Positions 9,548 through 18,830 of a stretch of 64,000 nt of DNA are shown here, one piece after another. The DNA comes from an uncultured Ruminococcus sp. GTDB taxonomy: Bacteria > Bacillota > Clostridia > Monoglobales > Monoglobaceae. The stretch spans positions 17,570 through 81,569 of the forward strand of contig CACWIG010000003.1 of the NCBI GenBank assembly GCA_902760955.1, in the 5' to 3' direction. Each line of letters opens with the position of its first letter. Within the stretch, counting starts at the first letter, position 1. Made by a program: the position numbers and the translations under genes. The notes beneath the pieces were generated by a model. It did not search any database. It had not been told where the DNA came from and was given only the letters and a program-made list of their open reading frames with translations.

Positions 9548-10903
9548 ATGGGAAGATTATTTGGTACAGATGGAGTGAGAGGCATAGCAAATAAAGAACT
9601 GACACCTGAGCTTGCTTTTAAAATCGGGCAGGCGGGAGCCTATGTTTTAACTGAGAATACGGGAGAAAGACCAACAATTCTTGTGGGAAAGGATACGAGA
9701 ATTTCGGGTGACATATTAGAATGTGCATTAACTGCAGGACTTTGCAGTGTTGGTGCAAAGGTTGTAAGTGCAGGGGTTATTCCGACGCCTGCTATTGCTT
9801 ACCTTGTCAGAGAATGTGGATTTTCCGCAGGCGTTATTATTTCTGCGTCACACAATCCATACGAGCATAACGGCATTAAATATTTCAGCGGAAGCGGTTA
9901 TAAGCTGAGCGATGAAATCGAGGCGAGAATAGAGGCAATTATTCTTGATGGTGCTGAAGAAGTTGAACTGCCGACTCACGATAAAATCGGATATTGCAGA
10001 ACAGATAAAAGCCTTGTTGATAAGTACATAGACTTTTCGGTATCCACAACAGATATAAAGTTTGATGGACTTAAAATTGCCATAGATTGCGCAAACGGTG
10101 CATCAAGTGTTACGGCAAAGAATGCACTTGAAAGGTTGGGAGCAGAGGTTGTTGTAATAAATGATAAGCCAAACGGCATTAACATAAACGCAAATTGCGG
10201 TTCTACACATATTGAGGCATTGTCGGAGTTTGTCAAAAAATCTGATGCAGATGCAGGACTTGCCTTTGATGGTGATGCTGACAGAGTGTTGGCAGTTGAC
10301 GAAAACGGTAATCTTGTAGACGGAGATAAGATAATGGCGATTTGTGCCCTTGATATGAAAAACAGAGGGTTATTGCCTGATAATACTGTTGTTGCAACTG
10401 TTATGAGTAATCTTGGATTCTTTAAAATGGGCGAAAAGTATGGCTTGAATATAAAGAAAACAAAGGTTGGCGACAGGTATGTTCTTGAAGAAATGCTCAA
10501 GTGCGGACATAAAATCGGCGGTGAGCAATCAGGTCACGTTATACTTATTGACCAAAACACAACAGGTGACGGTCTTGTAACAGGTATTACGCTTTTGTCT
10601 GTTATTGCAAGGAGCGGTGAAAGTTTGTCAAAGCTCGCATCTGTTATGGAAATTTATCCTCAGGTCCTTATAAATGCTACAGTTAAAAATGAGTATAAGA
10701 GCGAAGATAAGTATATGCAGTTTGAGGAAATCAAACAGAAGATAAATGAGTTAAATGAAGAGTTCAAGGACAGCGGCAGAGTTCTTATCCGCCCGTCAGG
10801 CACAGAGCCTCTTGTTCGTGTTATGATTGAGGGACAGGATATTGATTTGATAACTGAGCGTGCAAAGGAACTTGCAGATTTAATGGAAGAAAAGCTGGGT
10901 TAA
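9548..10903 (+). CDS. glmM: Phosphoglucosamine mutase
   Basis: The enzyme converts glucosamine-6-phosphate to glucosamine-1-phosphate for UDP-GlcNAc and peptidoglycan synthesis. At 451 aa it is full length. The active phosphoserine is Ser101 in ISASHNP. The Mg-binding loop FDGDADR, the N-terminus LFGTDGVRG and the sugar-phosphate loop RPSGTEPLVRVM are all present. GGAGG precedes the ATG. CdaA, CdaR and GlmM interact in other Firmicutes, but here glmM also has a private strong promoter. Confidence 0.96.
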   Translation: MGRLFGTDGVRGIANKELTPELAFKIGQAGAYVLTENTGERPTILVGKDTRISGDILECALTAGLCSVGAKVVSAGVIPTPAIAYLVRECGFSAGVIISASHNPYEHNGIKYFSGSGYKLSDEIEARIEAIILDGAEEVELPTHDKIGYCRTDKSLVDKYIDFSVSTTDIKFDGLKIAIDCANGASSVTAKNALERLGAEVVVINDKPNGININANCGSTHIEALSEFVKKSDADAGLAFDGDADRVLAVDENGNLVDGDKIMAICALDMKNRGLLPDNTVVATVMSNLGFFKMGEKYGLNIKKTKVGDRYVLEEMLKCGHKIGGEQSGHVILIDQNTTGDGLVTGITLLSVIARSGESLSKLASVMEIYPQVLINATVKNEYKSEDKYMQFEEIKQKINELNEEFKDSGRVLIRPSGTEPLVRVMIEGQDIDLITERAKELADLMEEKLG

Positions 10904-10962
10904 TAATATAATTCAGAATAAAACACATATAAAATACGCAAAATGAAAAGAGGAAAATTAAT

Positions 10963-12060
10963 ATGAAATTAGGAATAGTCGGTTTGCCGAATGTAGGAAA
11001 GAGCACATTGTTTAATGCTATAACACAGGCAGGAGCGGAGTCGGCAAACTATCCATTCTGCACAATAGAGCCTAATGTGGGAACGGTTATTGTTCCTGAT
11101 TATCGCATAGATAAGCTTGTTGAGATGTACGAGCCTGATAAAACGACTTACGCTGTAATAGAATTTGTTGATATTGCAGGTCTTGTAAAAGGTGCCAGCA
11201 AGGGCGAGGGACTCGGAAACAAGTTTTTGTCTAATATTCGTGAGGTTGATGCCATAGTTCACGTTGTACGTGCGTTTGAGGACGACAACATAGTACACGT
11301 TGAAGGCAGTGTTGACCCCGTTCGTGATATAGAAACCATTAACTTAGAACTCATTATGTCTGACCTTGAGATTTTGGACAGACGTATTGACAAAACAAAG
11401 AAGGCATTAAAGGGCGGCGAAAAGAAGTTCCAAAAGGAGCTTGATTTTTTTGAGAGAGTACACAGCGTTTTGGAAAGCGGAAAATGTGCAAGAACAATGG
11501 ATATATCCGAAGAAGAAATGGAAATGTTGAGCGATGTATCATTGCTTACATTAAAGCCTGTTATCTATGCGGCAAATGTTTCTGAAGATGACTATTCCGT
11601 ACCAGAAGACGAAAACGAATATGTGTGCAAGATAAAAGAGTTTGCCAAGACCGAAAATTCAGAAGTTATGGTTATCTCTGCAAAAATCGAAGAGGAAATT
11701 TCAGCCCTTGAAAAGGACGAAAAGAAAGTCTTTTTAGAGGAACTTGGAGCATCAGAATCGGGTCTTGATAAGCTGATAAAGGCAAGCTATAAGTTGTTGG
11801 GATTAATCAGTTACCTTACCGCAGGCAAGCCTGAGGTAAGGGCGTGGACTATAAAAGAGGGAACTAAGGCGCCTCAGGCTGCGGGAAAAATTCATACAGA
11901 CTTTGAACGCGGTTTTATCAGGGCAGAAGTTGTTGCCTTTGACGATTTAATGGAGTGCGGTTCTATGAATGCGGCAAAGGAAAAGGGACTTGTTCGCTCA
12001 GAGGGCAAGGAATATGTTATGAAAGACGGAGATATTGTTCTGTTCAGATTTAATGTATAA
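10963..12060 (+). CDS. ychF: Redox/ribosome-associated GTPase YchF
   Basis: The protein is 365 aa, the usual length. The G1 motif GLPNVGKST is at residues 6-14, G3 is in [18 protein letters not shown], and the C-terminal TGS-like domain ends [10 protein letters not shown]. YchF is an Obg-family GTPase that prefers ATP in characterised members and binds ribosomes. Confidence 0.96.
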   Translation: MKLGIVGLPNVGKSTLFNAITQAGAESANYPFCTIEPNVGTVIVPDYRIDKLVEMYEPDKTTYAVIEFVDIAGLVKGASKGEGLGNKFLSNIREVDAIVHVVRAFEDDNIVHVEGSVDPVRDIETINLELIMSDLEILDRRIDKTKKALKGGEKKFQKELDFFERVHSVLESGKCARTMDISEEEMEMLSDVSLLTLKPVIYAANVSEDDYSVPEDENEYVCKIKEFAKTENSEVMVISAKIEEEISALEKDEKKVFLEELGASESGLDKLIKASYKLLGLISYLTAGKPEVRAWTIKEGTKAPQAAGKIHTDFERGFIRAEVVAFDDLMECGSMNAAKEKGLVRSEGKEYVMKDGDIVLFRFNV

Positions 12061-12089
12061 ATATATATATAAAAAGTGAGGTTGTAAAA

Positions 12090-12479
12090 ATGAATTTTTT
12101 AGAAAACGTAAAGGAAGTCGTTGCGGACACAGCGCAAACTGTTGCAAAAAAATCAGGAGAGCTTGTTGATAAGACTAAGACATCTTATGCGATTTATGAC
12201 TTGAATAATGATATCAAAAAGCTTTACAACGAGATTGGCAGACTCACATATCTTTCAATTGAGGAAGAAGAGGACCATACGGACAGCATCAAAATGAAGT
12301 GTGATATCATAAAGTCAAAGCTTGCGAGAATAGAAACCCTTAAGACACAGACTAACTTTGGCGGTTTTAAATGCCCTGTTTGCGGAAAGCCGTCAGACAG
12401 CAGTGCGGATTTCTGTCCTTCCTGCGGTGCAAATATGACAGTTGATGTAGAATGTGACGTTCAAGACGGAGAAGAATAA
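12090..12479 (+). CDS. Zinc-ribbon protein, unknown function
   Basis: This 129-aa protein has an N-terminal helical, coiled-coil-prone half and a C-terminal zinc ribbon (CPVCGK...CPSCGA, about residues 95-118). Proteins of this form are common in Clostridia without known role. Its TAA overlaps the next ATG by one base. Confidence 0.75.
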   Translation: MNFLENVKEVVADTAQTVAKKSGELVDKTKTSYAIYDLNNDIKKLYNEIGRLTYLSIEEEEDHTDSIKMKCDIIKSKLARIETLKTQTNFGGFKCPVCGKPSDSSADFCPSCGANMTVDVECDVQDGEE

Positions 12480-13213
12480 TGATAATGATTTTATCAGACG
12501 GCGGTGCAAATACTGCCGAAGTCGAAAAACAATTAAAGCTGCACGGCGATGAATATTGTCTGTTTTTTTCAGACGTAATTTCTGCTTCCAGATATGCAAA
12601 GGGAAACGTTTTGATAGGAATGGCTACAAGATGGAGTATGGCAAAAGTATATGCCGAGAATAACATAACGGCTGTAATTGATATTACCGAAACGCCAGAT
12701 TCCAAATTATCACGTGCGGCTCTTTTGGCTTGCTCGAAAAACATTAAGTATGTCAAATGTGTAAGATGCGAAGCTGTGGAGGGAGCAAAGAGCTGTCTTT
12801 CTTATAAACAGCTTGCAGACAGAATTAAAAATTCCAAAGGTAACGCATTAATATATGCACGTCCTGAAACAGTAAGTGAAATATCAAGGCTTGCAGGTGA
12901 GTTTTCGTCAAAGATATATGTTGTTTTGCCTAAGGATATTGTCTTTGATGTGGACAGAGCACTTAAATATTCAATTCCCCTGCTCAATGTGATAGAGATG
13001 GATATTACAGACGAAAAGGAGTCTGTTGCTTTAGCCGTAGAGAAGGTTGGTGCAGGTATGGTAATTTTCTCGGCCGAAACAGAGGAGGTTGAAGAAAAGG
13101 CGACGTCGGCACGTTCTGTCGGTGCGGAAGTCATTGTTACACATTCAATGGGGGTTGAGTATCCGAAGATTTTTTCAAATGTGAGAGATGCTGTTATTGA
13201 GATACATACTTAA
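12479..13213 (+). CDS. CobK/CbiJ-like protein (precorrin-6A reductase fold)
   Basis: This 244-aa protein lacks a clear catalytic signature. The segment AVIDITETPDSKLSRAALLA followed by a C-x-V-R-C strand resembles the AVIDATHPFA...LRFERP core of precorrin-6A reductases. A C-terminal stretch (GAGMVIFSAETEEV... VGAEVIV) matches the last Rossmann unit. The dinucleotide loop is degenerate, and no other cobalamin gene is nearby. It is coupled to the zinc-ribbon gene by stop/start overlap. The actual role is unknown. Confidence 0.45.
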   Translation: MIMILSDGGANTAEVEKQLKLHGDEYCLFFSDVISASRYAKGNVLIGMATRWSMAKVYAENNITAVIDITETPDSKLSRAALLACSKNIKYVKCVRCEAVEGAKSCLSYKQLADRIKNSKGNALIYARPETVSEISRLAGEFSSKIYVVLPKDIVFDVDRALKYSIPLLNVIEMDITDEKESVALAVEKVGAGMVIFSAETEEVEEKATSARSVGAEVIVTHSMGVEYPKIFSNVRDAVIEIHT

Positions 13214-13227
13214 TAAACAGGAGATGA

Positions 13228-13902
13228 ATGTATATGAAGATAGCAATAGACGGACCTGCAGGTGCAGGCAAAAGTACAATATCCAAGGCGGCGGCAAAAA
13301 AACTTGGGTTTATTTATATAGACACAGGGGCTATGTACCGTGCGGTAGGGCTTGCGGCTGTCAGACAAGGCGTTGATACAACAGACACAGAGGGTGTTAC
13401 CTCTATATTAGACAATATTGAAATTTCTATTTCCTATGACGAGAGCGGTCAGCAGATTTTTTTAAACGACGAAAATGTTTCTGCCGATATAAGACTGCCT
13501 GAGATTTCGGTGGCGGCATCAAATGTTGCTGTAATCCCTGCTGTCAGATTAAAGCTTGTTGAATTGCAGAGAGAGCTTGCGGCACATAATGATGTTCTTA
13601 TGGACGGCAGGGATATAGGAACATATGTATTGCCTGATGCCGAGGTTAAGATTTTTCTTACTGCCTCTGTTGAAGAGCGTGCAATGCGGCGTTACAGGGA
13701 ACTTGCCGAAAAGGGCATACAGGCTGATTTTGATGAGGTTAAGGCGGATATGGAATACAGAGATAAGAACGACTCCGAGCGTGAGTTTGCACCCCTTAAA
13801 CCTGCAGAGGACAGCATAATTTTAGATAATACCGATTTAAGTCTTGAGCAATCAGTTGATAAGATTTGTGAGATTGCTGAGGCACGAAAGGCGGAAAAGT
13901 AA
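13228..13902 (+). CDS. cmk: Cytidylate kinase
   Basis: The enzyme phosphorylates CMP and dCMP. The 224-aa protein begins with the P-loop IDGPAGAGKST and carries GRDIGTYVLPDAEVKIFLTA, both diagnostic. The ATG at 13228 has AGGAG four bases upstream; an in-frame ATG at 13234 is equally possible. Its TAA overlaps the plsC ATG. Confidence 0.95.
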   Translation: MYMKIAIDGPAGAGKSTISKAAAKKLGFIYIDTGAMYRAVGLAAVRQGVDTTDTEGVTSILDNIEISISYDESGQQIFLNDENVSADIRLPEISVAASNVAVIPAVRLKLVELQRELAAHNDVLMDGRDIGTYVLPDAEVKIFLTASVEERAMRRYRELAEKGIQADFDEVKADMEYRDKNDSEREFAPLKPAEDSIILDNTDLSLEQSVDKICEIAEARKAEK

Positions 13903-14534
13903 TGAGTTTTTATGGTTTTGCAAGAGGTCTGGTCAATGGAGTGGCACACCTGCTGTTCAGAGTTAAAATAGTGGGAGTTGAAAATGTGCCAAAAGATGAG
14001 AACTTTGTTATATGTTCTAATCACAAGAGCAATTTTGATCCCATTATGGTTGGCATAAGTATGCCTGTTGAGCTTAAGTTTATGGCAAAGGAGGAGCTTT
14101 TCCGTTTTAAGCCTGTTGCTAAGCTAATCAGTGCTCTCGGTGCTTTTCCTGTCAAAAGAGGGAAAAGTGATGTGGCTGCTCTTAAAAGTGCCATAGGTGC
14201 GTTAAAGTCAGGCGGAAGCCTGGCTGTATTTCCTGAGGGCAGACGCTCGCCCAAGACTCATTTGGGGCAGGGAAAGGGCGGCGCCGCACTTATTGCCCTT
14301 AAGGCAGGTGTAAATATTCTGCCTGTGGGTATTAACGGAAGATACGGACTGTTCTCAAAAATTACTGTAAACATAGGCAAACCTATAGATTTGTCACAGT
14401 ATTTTGGCACAAAGGTTGACTCGGATACCATAAAGTCAATTACTGACGATATGCTGATGCCTGCAATTTCAATGTTGTCAGGCGTTCCTACATACGAAGA
14501 AGCGGTACAAAAAGAATTAAGAGGTAGCTTTTAA
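13902..14534 (+). CDS. plsC: 1-acyl-sn-glycerol-3-phosphate acyltransferase
   Basis: This 210-aa membrane-associated acyltransferase acts in phospholipid synthesis. The HX4D catalytic motif (NHKSNFDP) and the substrate motif FPEGRRS are intact. cmk-plsC-ispH/rpsA is a conserved clostridial gene order. Confidence 0.92.
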   Translation: MSFYGFARGLVNGVAHLLFRVKIVGVENVPKDENFVICSNHKSNFDPIMVGISMPVELKFMAKEELFRFKPVAKLISALGAFPVKRGKSDVAALKSAIGALKSGGSLAVFPEGRRSPKTHLGQGKGGAALIALKAGVNILPVGINGRYGLFSKITVNIGKPIDLSQYFGTKVDSDTIKSITDDMLMPAISMLSGVPTYEEAVQKELRGSF

Positions 14535-14536
14535 CT

Positions 14537-16807
14537 ATGAAAATAGAGATTGCAGATAAAGCAGGGTTTTGTTTCGGCGTTGCAAGGGCGGTAAAAATTG
14601 CATATGAAAATGCAGAAACACAGGGAAAAACAGCCTGCTTTGGAATGTTGATACACAACAGAGATGTTACGGGCGGTCTTGAAAACAGGGGAGTATATAC
14701 AATAGATGATGTTACTGATGCAAAGTCTGATATGAATATAATTATCAGAGCGCACGGTATACCAAAAGCCACTCAAGAGGCACTTGAGGCAAAGGGAGCA
14801 AACATAATTGATGCAACCTGTCCTTTTGTAAAGAAAATTCATTCAATAGTGAATGAGGCGTATGCAAAAGGGAATACTGTTATAATTGTAGGCGACCCTA
14901 ATCATCCTGAAGTAAAAGGGATAAACGGATGGTGCGAAAATTCTGCTTATATTATATCTTCTGAGGAAGATGTTGAGCACTTTGCCCAAAAAACAGACAT
15001 AAAATTTGTTACTGTTGTCGCTCAAACCACCATCAGAAAAGATTTTTTTAAAAAAATTATAAATTTTTTAAAAAAACATTTTACAAATGTAGAAATATTT
15101 GATACAATATGTAGTGCGACCGATGAACGTCAAAAGGCGGCGGAGGATTTGGCATCCCGAGCGGACTTTATGATTGTAATCGGCGGAGCAGAAAGCTCAA
15201 ATACCCGCAAGCTGTACGAGCTGTGCATAGAGCATTGCGAAAATACTGTTTGCGTTGAAAATGCCAAAGAATTAAAAAATTATATAAACAAGGGGATAAT
15301 CCCCGAAACAAAAAAATTAGTGGGTATTACCGCAGGGGCGTCAACGCCTGATACGGTAATCAAGGAGGTCTATTTAACCATGGCGGAAAACAATGAAATG
15401 AACTTTGCAGAGGCGTTAGAGGAAACTTTAAAGCCGATCAAATCGGGTGAGGTTGTAAAAGGTGTCGTAATCGGTGTTACACCTACTGAGGTACGTGTTG
15501 ATATCGGTAATAAGTACGACGGTGTTATACCTGTTGATGAACTTACAGATGAGGTAAACCCTGACGTAGAGAGCCTTGTTAAGATTGGCGAAGAGGTTGA
15601 GGTTTATGTTGTTCACGTAAGTGACAGAGACGGCGTTGTTACTCTTTCAAAGAAGAAGATTGACGCTGTTAAAGGTATGGAAGAACTTAAAGTTGATTTT
15701 GAAAACAGCGAAATTCTTACAGGTCGCGTTATCGAATTAGTTAAGGGCGGCGTTGTTACCATCGTAAAGGGTGTACGCGTGTTTATTCCTGCTTCAGAAT
15801 GTGCTGAAAGATATATAAATGATTTAGGTGTGTTGCTTGGCACTGAGCAGAAGTTCAGAATTATAAAAATGGACGTTGACAGACGCGGCAGACAGAAGGT
15901 TGTCGGCTCAATCAAGTCTGTTGCAAAAGAAGAGAGCGAAAAGGCTGCTGCTGAGTTCTGGGCATCTGCTGAAGAGGGCAAGCAGTATAAGGGCGTAGTT
16001 AAGTCACTCACATCATTCGGTGCGTTTGTTGACTTAGGCGGTGTTGATGGTCTTATCCATATTTCTGAGCTTGCTCCTACAAGAATTTCTCATCCTTCTG
16101 AGGCTGTTAAGGTTGGCGACGAAATTGAGGTTTACATTAAGGAACTTGACAAGGAAAAGAACAGAATTTCTCTTGTTAAAGAACTTAAAGAGCAGAAAGC
16201 TGCTGAGTTCTGGGCATCTGCAGAAGTTGGTAAGCAGTATGTCGGAACTGTTAAGTCACTTACATCATTCGGTGCATTTGTTGACTTGGGCGGTGTTGAC
16301 GGATTAGTTCATATTTCTGAACTTTCGTGGCAGAGAGTTTCACATCCTTCTGAGGTTGTTAAGGTTGGCGACCAGATAGAAGTTTATATCAAAGAACTCA
16401 ACCAGGAAACAGGTAAGGTTTCTCTCGGTTACAAAAAGGAGCAGGATAGTCCTTGGGTTAAGGCTACAAGCAATTTAACTGTAGGTGTTGACATTAAGTG
16501 TAAGATTGTTCGTATTCTTCCTTTCGGTGCATTTGCTGAAGTTGCACCTTATGTTGACGGACTTATCCATATTTCACAGATTTCAAACGAGAGAATAGGC
16601 AAGCCGTCTGATGTACTTGCTATCGGTGACGTTGTTGATGCAAAGGTTGTTGAAATCAATAACGAAACAAAGCAAATCGGTCTTTCTATGAAGGCGCTTA
16701 TGGCTCCTGTTGAGGAAGAAGAGGCTGCTCCTGCAGAGGAAGAAGCTCCTGTATCTTATACAGAGGACAGCTCGTTCACTCTCGGTGATATTCTTGACGC
16801 TGAATAA
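14537..16807 (+). CDS. ispH: Bifunctional IspH / ribosomal protein S1 fusion
   Basis: This is a 756-aa fusion. Residues 1 to about 285 are 4-hydroxy-3-methylbut-2-enyl diphosphate reductase, the last step of the MEP isoprenoid pathway. The three cluster cysteines are visible (Cys12 in GFCFGVARAV, DATCPFV, and TICSATDERQ). The rest contains five S1 RNA-binding domains. Domains 3 and 4 are almost identical at protein level (EFWASAE...GKQY...TSFGAFVDLGGVDGL). This fusion is known from Clostridia. An acidic tail follows the last domain. The gene starts two bases after plsC and ends before a strong terminator. Confidence 0.95.
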   Translation: MKIEIADKAGFCFGVARAVKIAYENAETQGKTACFGMLIHNRDVTGGLENRGVYTIDDVTDAKSDMNIIIRAHGIPKATQEALEAKGANIIDATCPFVKKIHSIVNEAYAKGNTVIIVGDPNHPEVKGINGWCENSAYIISSEEDVEHFAQKTDIKFVTVVAQTTIRKDFFKKIINFLKKHFTNVEIFDTICSATDERQKAAEDLASRADFMIVIGGAESSNTRKLYELCIEHCENTVCVENAKELKNYINKGIIPETKKLVGITAGASTPDTVIKEVYLTMAENNEMNFAEALEETLKPIKSGEVVKGVVIGVTPTEVRVDIGNKYDGVIPVDELTDEVNPDVESLVKIGEEVEVYVVHVSDRDGVVTLSKKKIDAVKGMEELKVDFENSEILTGRVIELVKGGVVTIVKGVRVFIPASECAERYINDLGVLLGTEQKFRIIKMDVDRRGRQKVVGSIKSVAKEESEKAAAEFWASAEEGKQYKGVVKSLTSFGAFVDLGGVDGLIHISELAPTRISHPSEAVKVGDEIEVYIKELDKEKNRISLVKELKEQKAAEFWASAEVGKQYVGTVKSLTSFGAFVDLGGVDGLVHISELSWQRVSHPSEVVKVGDQIEVYIKELNQETGKVSLGYKKEQDSPWVKATSNLTVGVDIKCKIVRILPFGAFAEVAPYVDGLIHISQISNERIGKPSDVLAIGDVVDAKVVEINNETKQIGLSMKALMAPVEEEEAAPAEEEAPVSYTEDSSFTLGDILDAE

Positions 16808-16833
16808 GTCAAAGAATAGTTTTTGATGAACTT

Positions 16834-16872
16834 AAATGGGCTGTTGCGTTAAAAAGCAACAGCCCATTTATT
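16834..16872 (+). terminator. Rho-independent terminator after ispH-rpsA
   Basis: Arms at 16834-16847 and 16856-16869 form a 14-bp perfect stem (AAATGGGCTGTTGC), ending in a T-rich stretch. Confidence 0.85.
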
Positions 16873-16896
16873 AATATTGTTAAGGGAATGGTTTGA

Positions 16897-18276
16897 TTGA
16901 CTATACAAGAATTTAAAAAAAGTATAAAATCTAAAAAAACGGCTGTTATCGGTGTTGGTGTCAGCAATATGCCACTTGTTCACCTTTTGGCTGAATGTGG
17001 TGCCGATATAACAATTCACGATAAAAGAACTCCCGATAAGTTAGAGGGAGACTACGCCGAACTGAAAAAGCTCGGTGTAAAGATGATATTGGGTGAGCAC
17101 TATCTTGATAAGATTGATGACGGCACAGACTATGTGTTTAAGACCCCGGGTGTCAGATTTGATGTTCCTGCTCTGGTTGAGGCGAAGAATAATGGTGCGG
17201 TAATCACTTCGGAAATGGAGCTTTTCTTTGAGGTTTGCCCTGCAAAAATTATCGCTGTTACAGGCAGTGACGGTAAGACAACAACAACCAGCCTTATATA
17301 TGATATGCTTAAAAGAGCAGGGCATACCTGTCATTTGGGCGGCAATATCGGACACCCGTTGCTTGCGGAAGCAGAGAGCATCAAACCTGATGATATTGTT
17401 GTTGTGGAACTGTCAAGCTTTCAGCTTCATACTATGAAGAAGAGTGCGGATATTGCTGTTGTGACAAATGTTACACCAAATCATCTTGATTGGCATACTG
17501 ATTTTGATGAATATGCAAACTCCAAAAAAGCTGTTTTTGCATATCAGAGTGAAAACGGCAGGGTTGTATTGAATTATGAAAACGATATAACCCGTGGGTT
17601 TGGAGAAGGTCTTGACGGTGCTGTATATTTCAGTTCTAAGACAGAACTTGATAATGGCTACTCTTTAAGAGGAAATATGATAGTGCGTTCAAAAAACGGC
17701 GTTGAGGAGAATGTGCTTGATATAAACACAATCTATATCCCTGGGATGCACAATGTTGAGAATTATATGGCGGCTGCTGCCGCTGTTGAGGGACTTGTCA
17801 GCGACGAGGTTATCCGTGAAACAGCGGTTGAATTTAAGGGGGTTCCTCACAGAATAGAATTTGTAAGAGAGCTTGATGGTGTTAAATATTACAATGATTC
17901 CATTGCCAGCAGTCCTGCAAGAACAACGGCAGGTCTTGTGTCATTCGGAGAGGAAAAGGTGATATTGATTGCAGGCGGTTATGATAAAAAAATACCGTTT
18001 GACGATTTTGGCAAGGTCGTAAACGACCACGTAAAAAAACTTGTCCTTGTGGGATTGACCTCTGAGAAGATAAAAACTGCGGTACTAAATGCGGATAACT
18101 ATGATGGTTTGCCTGTCTATGTATGCTCTGAATTTGAGGAGGCTGTAAATAAGGCGAGAGAGGTTTCAGAAAGCGGTGATGTTGTAATATTGTCGCCTGC
18201 TTGTGCAAGTTTTGATTTATTCAAGAATTTTGAGGTCCGCGGCGATACGTTTAAAAATATAGTTAAAAATTTTTAA
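16897..18276 (+). CDS. murD: UDP-N-acetylmuramoyl-L-alanine--D-glutamate ligase
   Basis: The enzyme adds D-glutamate to UDP-MurNAc-L-Ala in peptidoglycan synthesis. At 459 aa it is full length. The ATP-binding loop TGSDGKTTT is at residues 122-130, followed by the Mur central and C-terminal domains (PHRIEFV, YNDSIASSPA, IAGGYDK). TTG is the start, with AAGGGA upstream. It stands apart from any mra cluster. Confidence 0.95.
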   Translation: MTIQEFKKSIKSKKTAVIGVGVSNMPLVHLLAECGADITIHDKRTPDKLEGDYAELKKLGVKMILGEHYLDKIDDGTDYVFKTPGVRFDVPALVEAKNNGAVITSEMELFFEVCPAKIIAVTGSDGKTTTTSLIYDMLKRAGHTCHLGGNIGHPLLAEAESIKPDDIVVVELSSFQLHTMKKSADIAVVTNVTPNHLDWHTDFDEYANSKKAVFAYQSENGRVVLNYENDITRGFGEGLDGAVYFSSKTELDNGYSLRGNMIVRSKNGVEENVLDINTIYIPGMHNVENYMAAAAAVEGLVSDEVIRETAVEFKGVPHRIEFVRELDGVKYYNDSIASSPARTTAGLVSFGEEKVILIAGGYDKKIPFDDFGKVVNDHVKKLVLVGLTSEKIKTAVLNADNYDGLPVYVCSEFEEAVNKAREVSESGDVVILSPACASFDLFKNFEVRGDTFKNIVKNF

Positions 18277-18299
18277 CAACTATTTGAGAGGTAACATAA

Positions 18300-18779
18300 A
18301 TGGGTTTTATATTAGGTTTGAATATGATTTTTACAATAGCTTATAATGTTGCTATTTATGCTGCGTGTGCTTATAGCTTATTTGTTATTGGAAAAAAGAA
18401 TAATGTCAGTAATGCTTGGCTTGCATTTGTGCCGATTTTGCAATATTATATAATCGGTTCCATATGCGAGGAGTATGAACTGCTTGGGTTCAGAATTAAA
18501 AACTTGCAGTGGGTTTTGTGTATTATTGCCGCTGTTCAGGTATTGGCAAGTGTTTCAACTGTTTTCGGTGCAGGGATAATAGGTCTTATTGCAGGAATAC
18601 TGATGGCACTTATTCTGCATAAGTTTTTCTATTTGTTCGACCCGTCAAAAGCGACGATTTATGCTATATTATGTTTGTTCGGCAGATTGCCTTTGGCAAT
18701 TATACTATTCTTGGTAAAAAATATGTATATCCAAATGTCAGCAGGTGCATATCCGTACCCGTTTGCAAATAAGTTATAG
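18300..18779 (+). CDS. Small multi-pass membrane protein
   Basis: This 159-aa protein has about four or five hydrophobic helices and a NAWLAFVPILQYYIIG segment seen in uncharacterised clostridial membrane proteins. It starts 23 bases after murD with GAGAGGTAA upstream and is probably co-transcribed. Function unknown. Confidence 0.75.
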   Translation: MGFILGLNMIFTIAYNVAIYAACAYSLFVIGKKNNVSNAWLAFVPILQYYIIGSICEEYELLGFRIKNLQWVLCIIAAVQVLASVSTVFGAGIIGLIAGILMALILHKFFYLFDPSKATIYAILCLFGRLPLAIILFLVKNMYIQMSAGAYPYPFANKL

Positions 18780-18830
18780 TGTTGATATAATCAAGATGTT
18801 AAAGCGTGAGTAAAAGAAGGGGAGTTTGTT

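Noticed and set aside
9470..9548. glmS-type or other riboswitch in the glmM leader
   Set aside because: The leader is only about 70 bases and shows no ribozyme core or stable structure by eye.
14537..16807. IspH-S1 fusion as a sequencing error
   Set aside because: The join is in a continuous frame with a natural linker, and this fusion is known in Clostridia.
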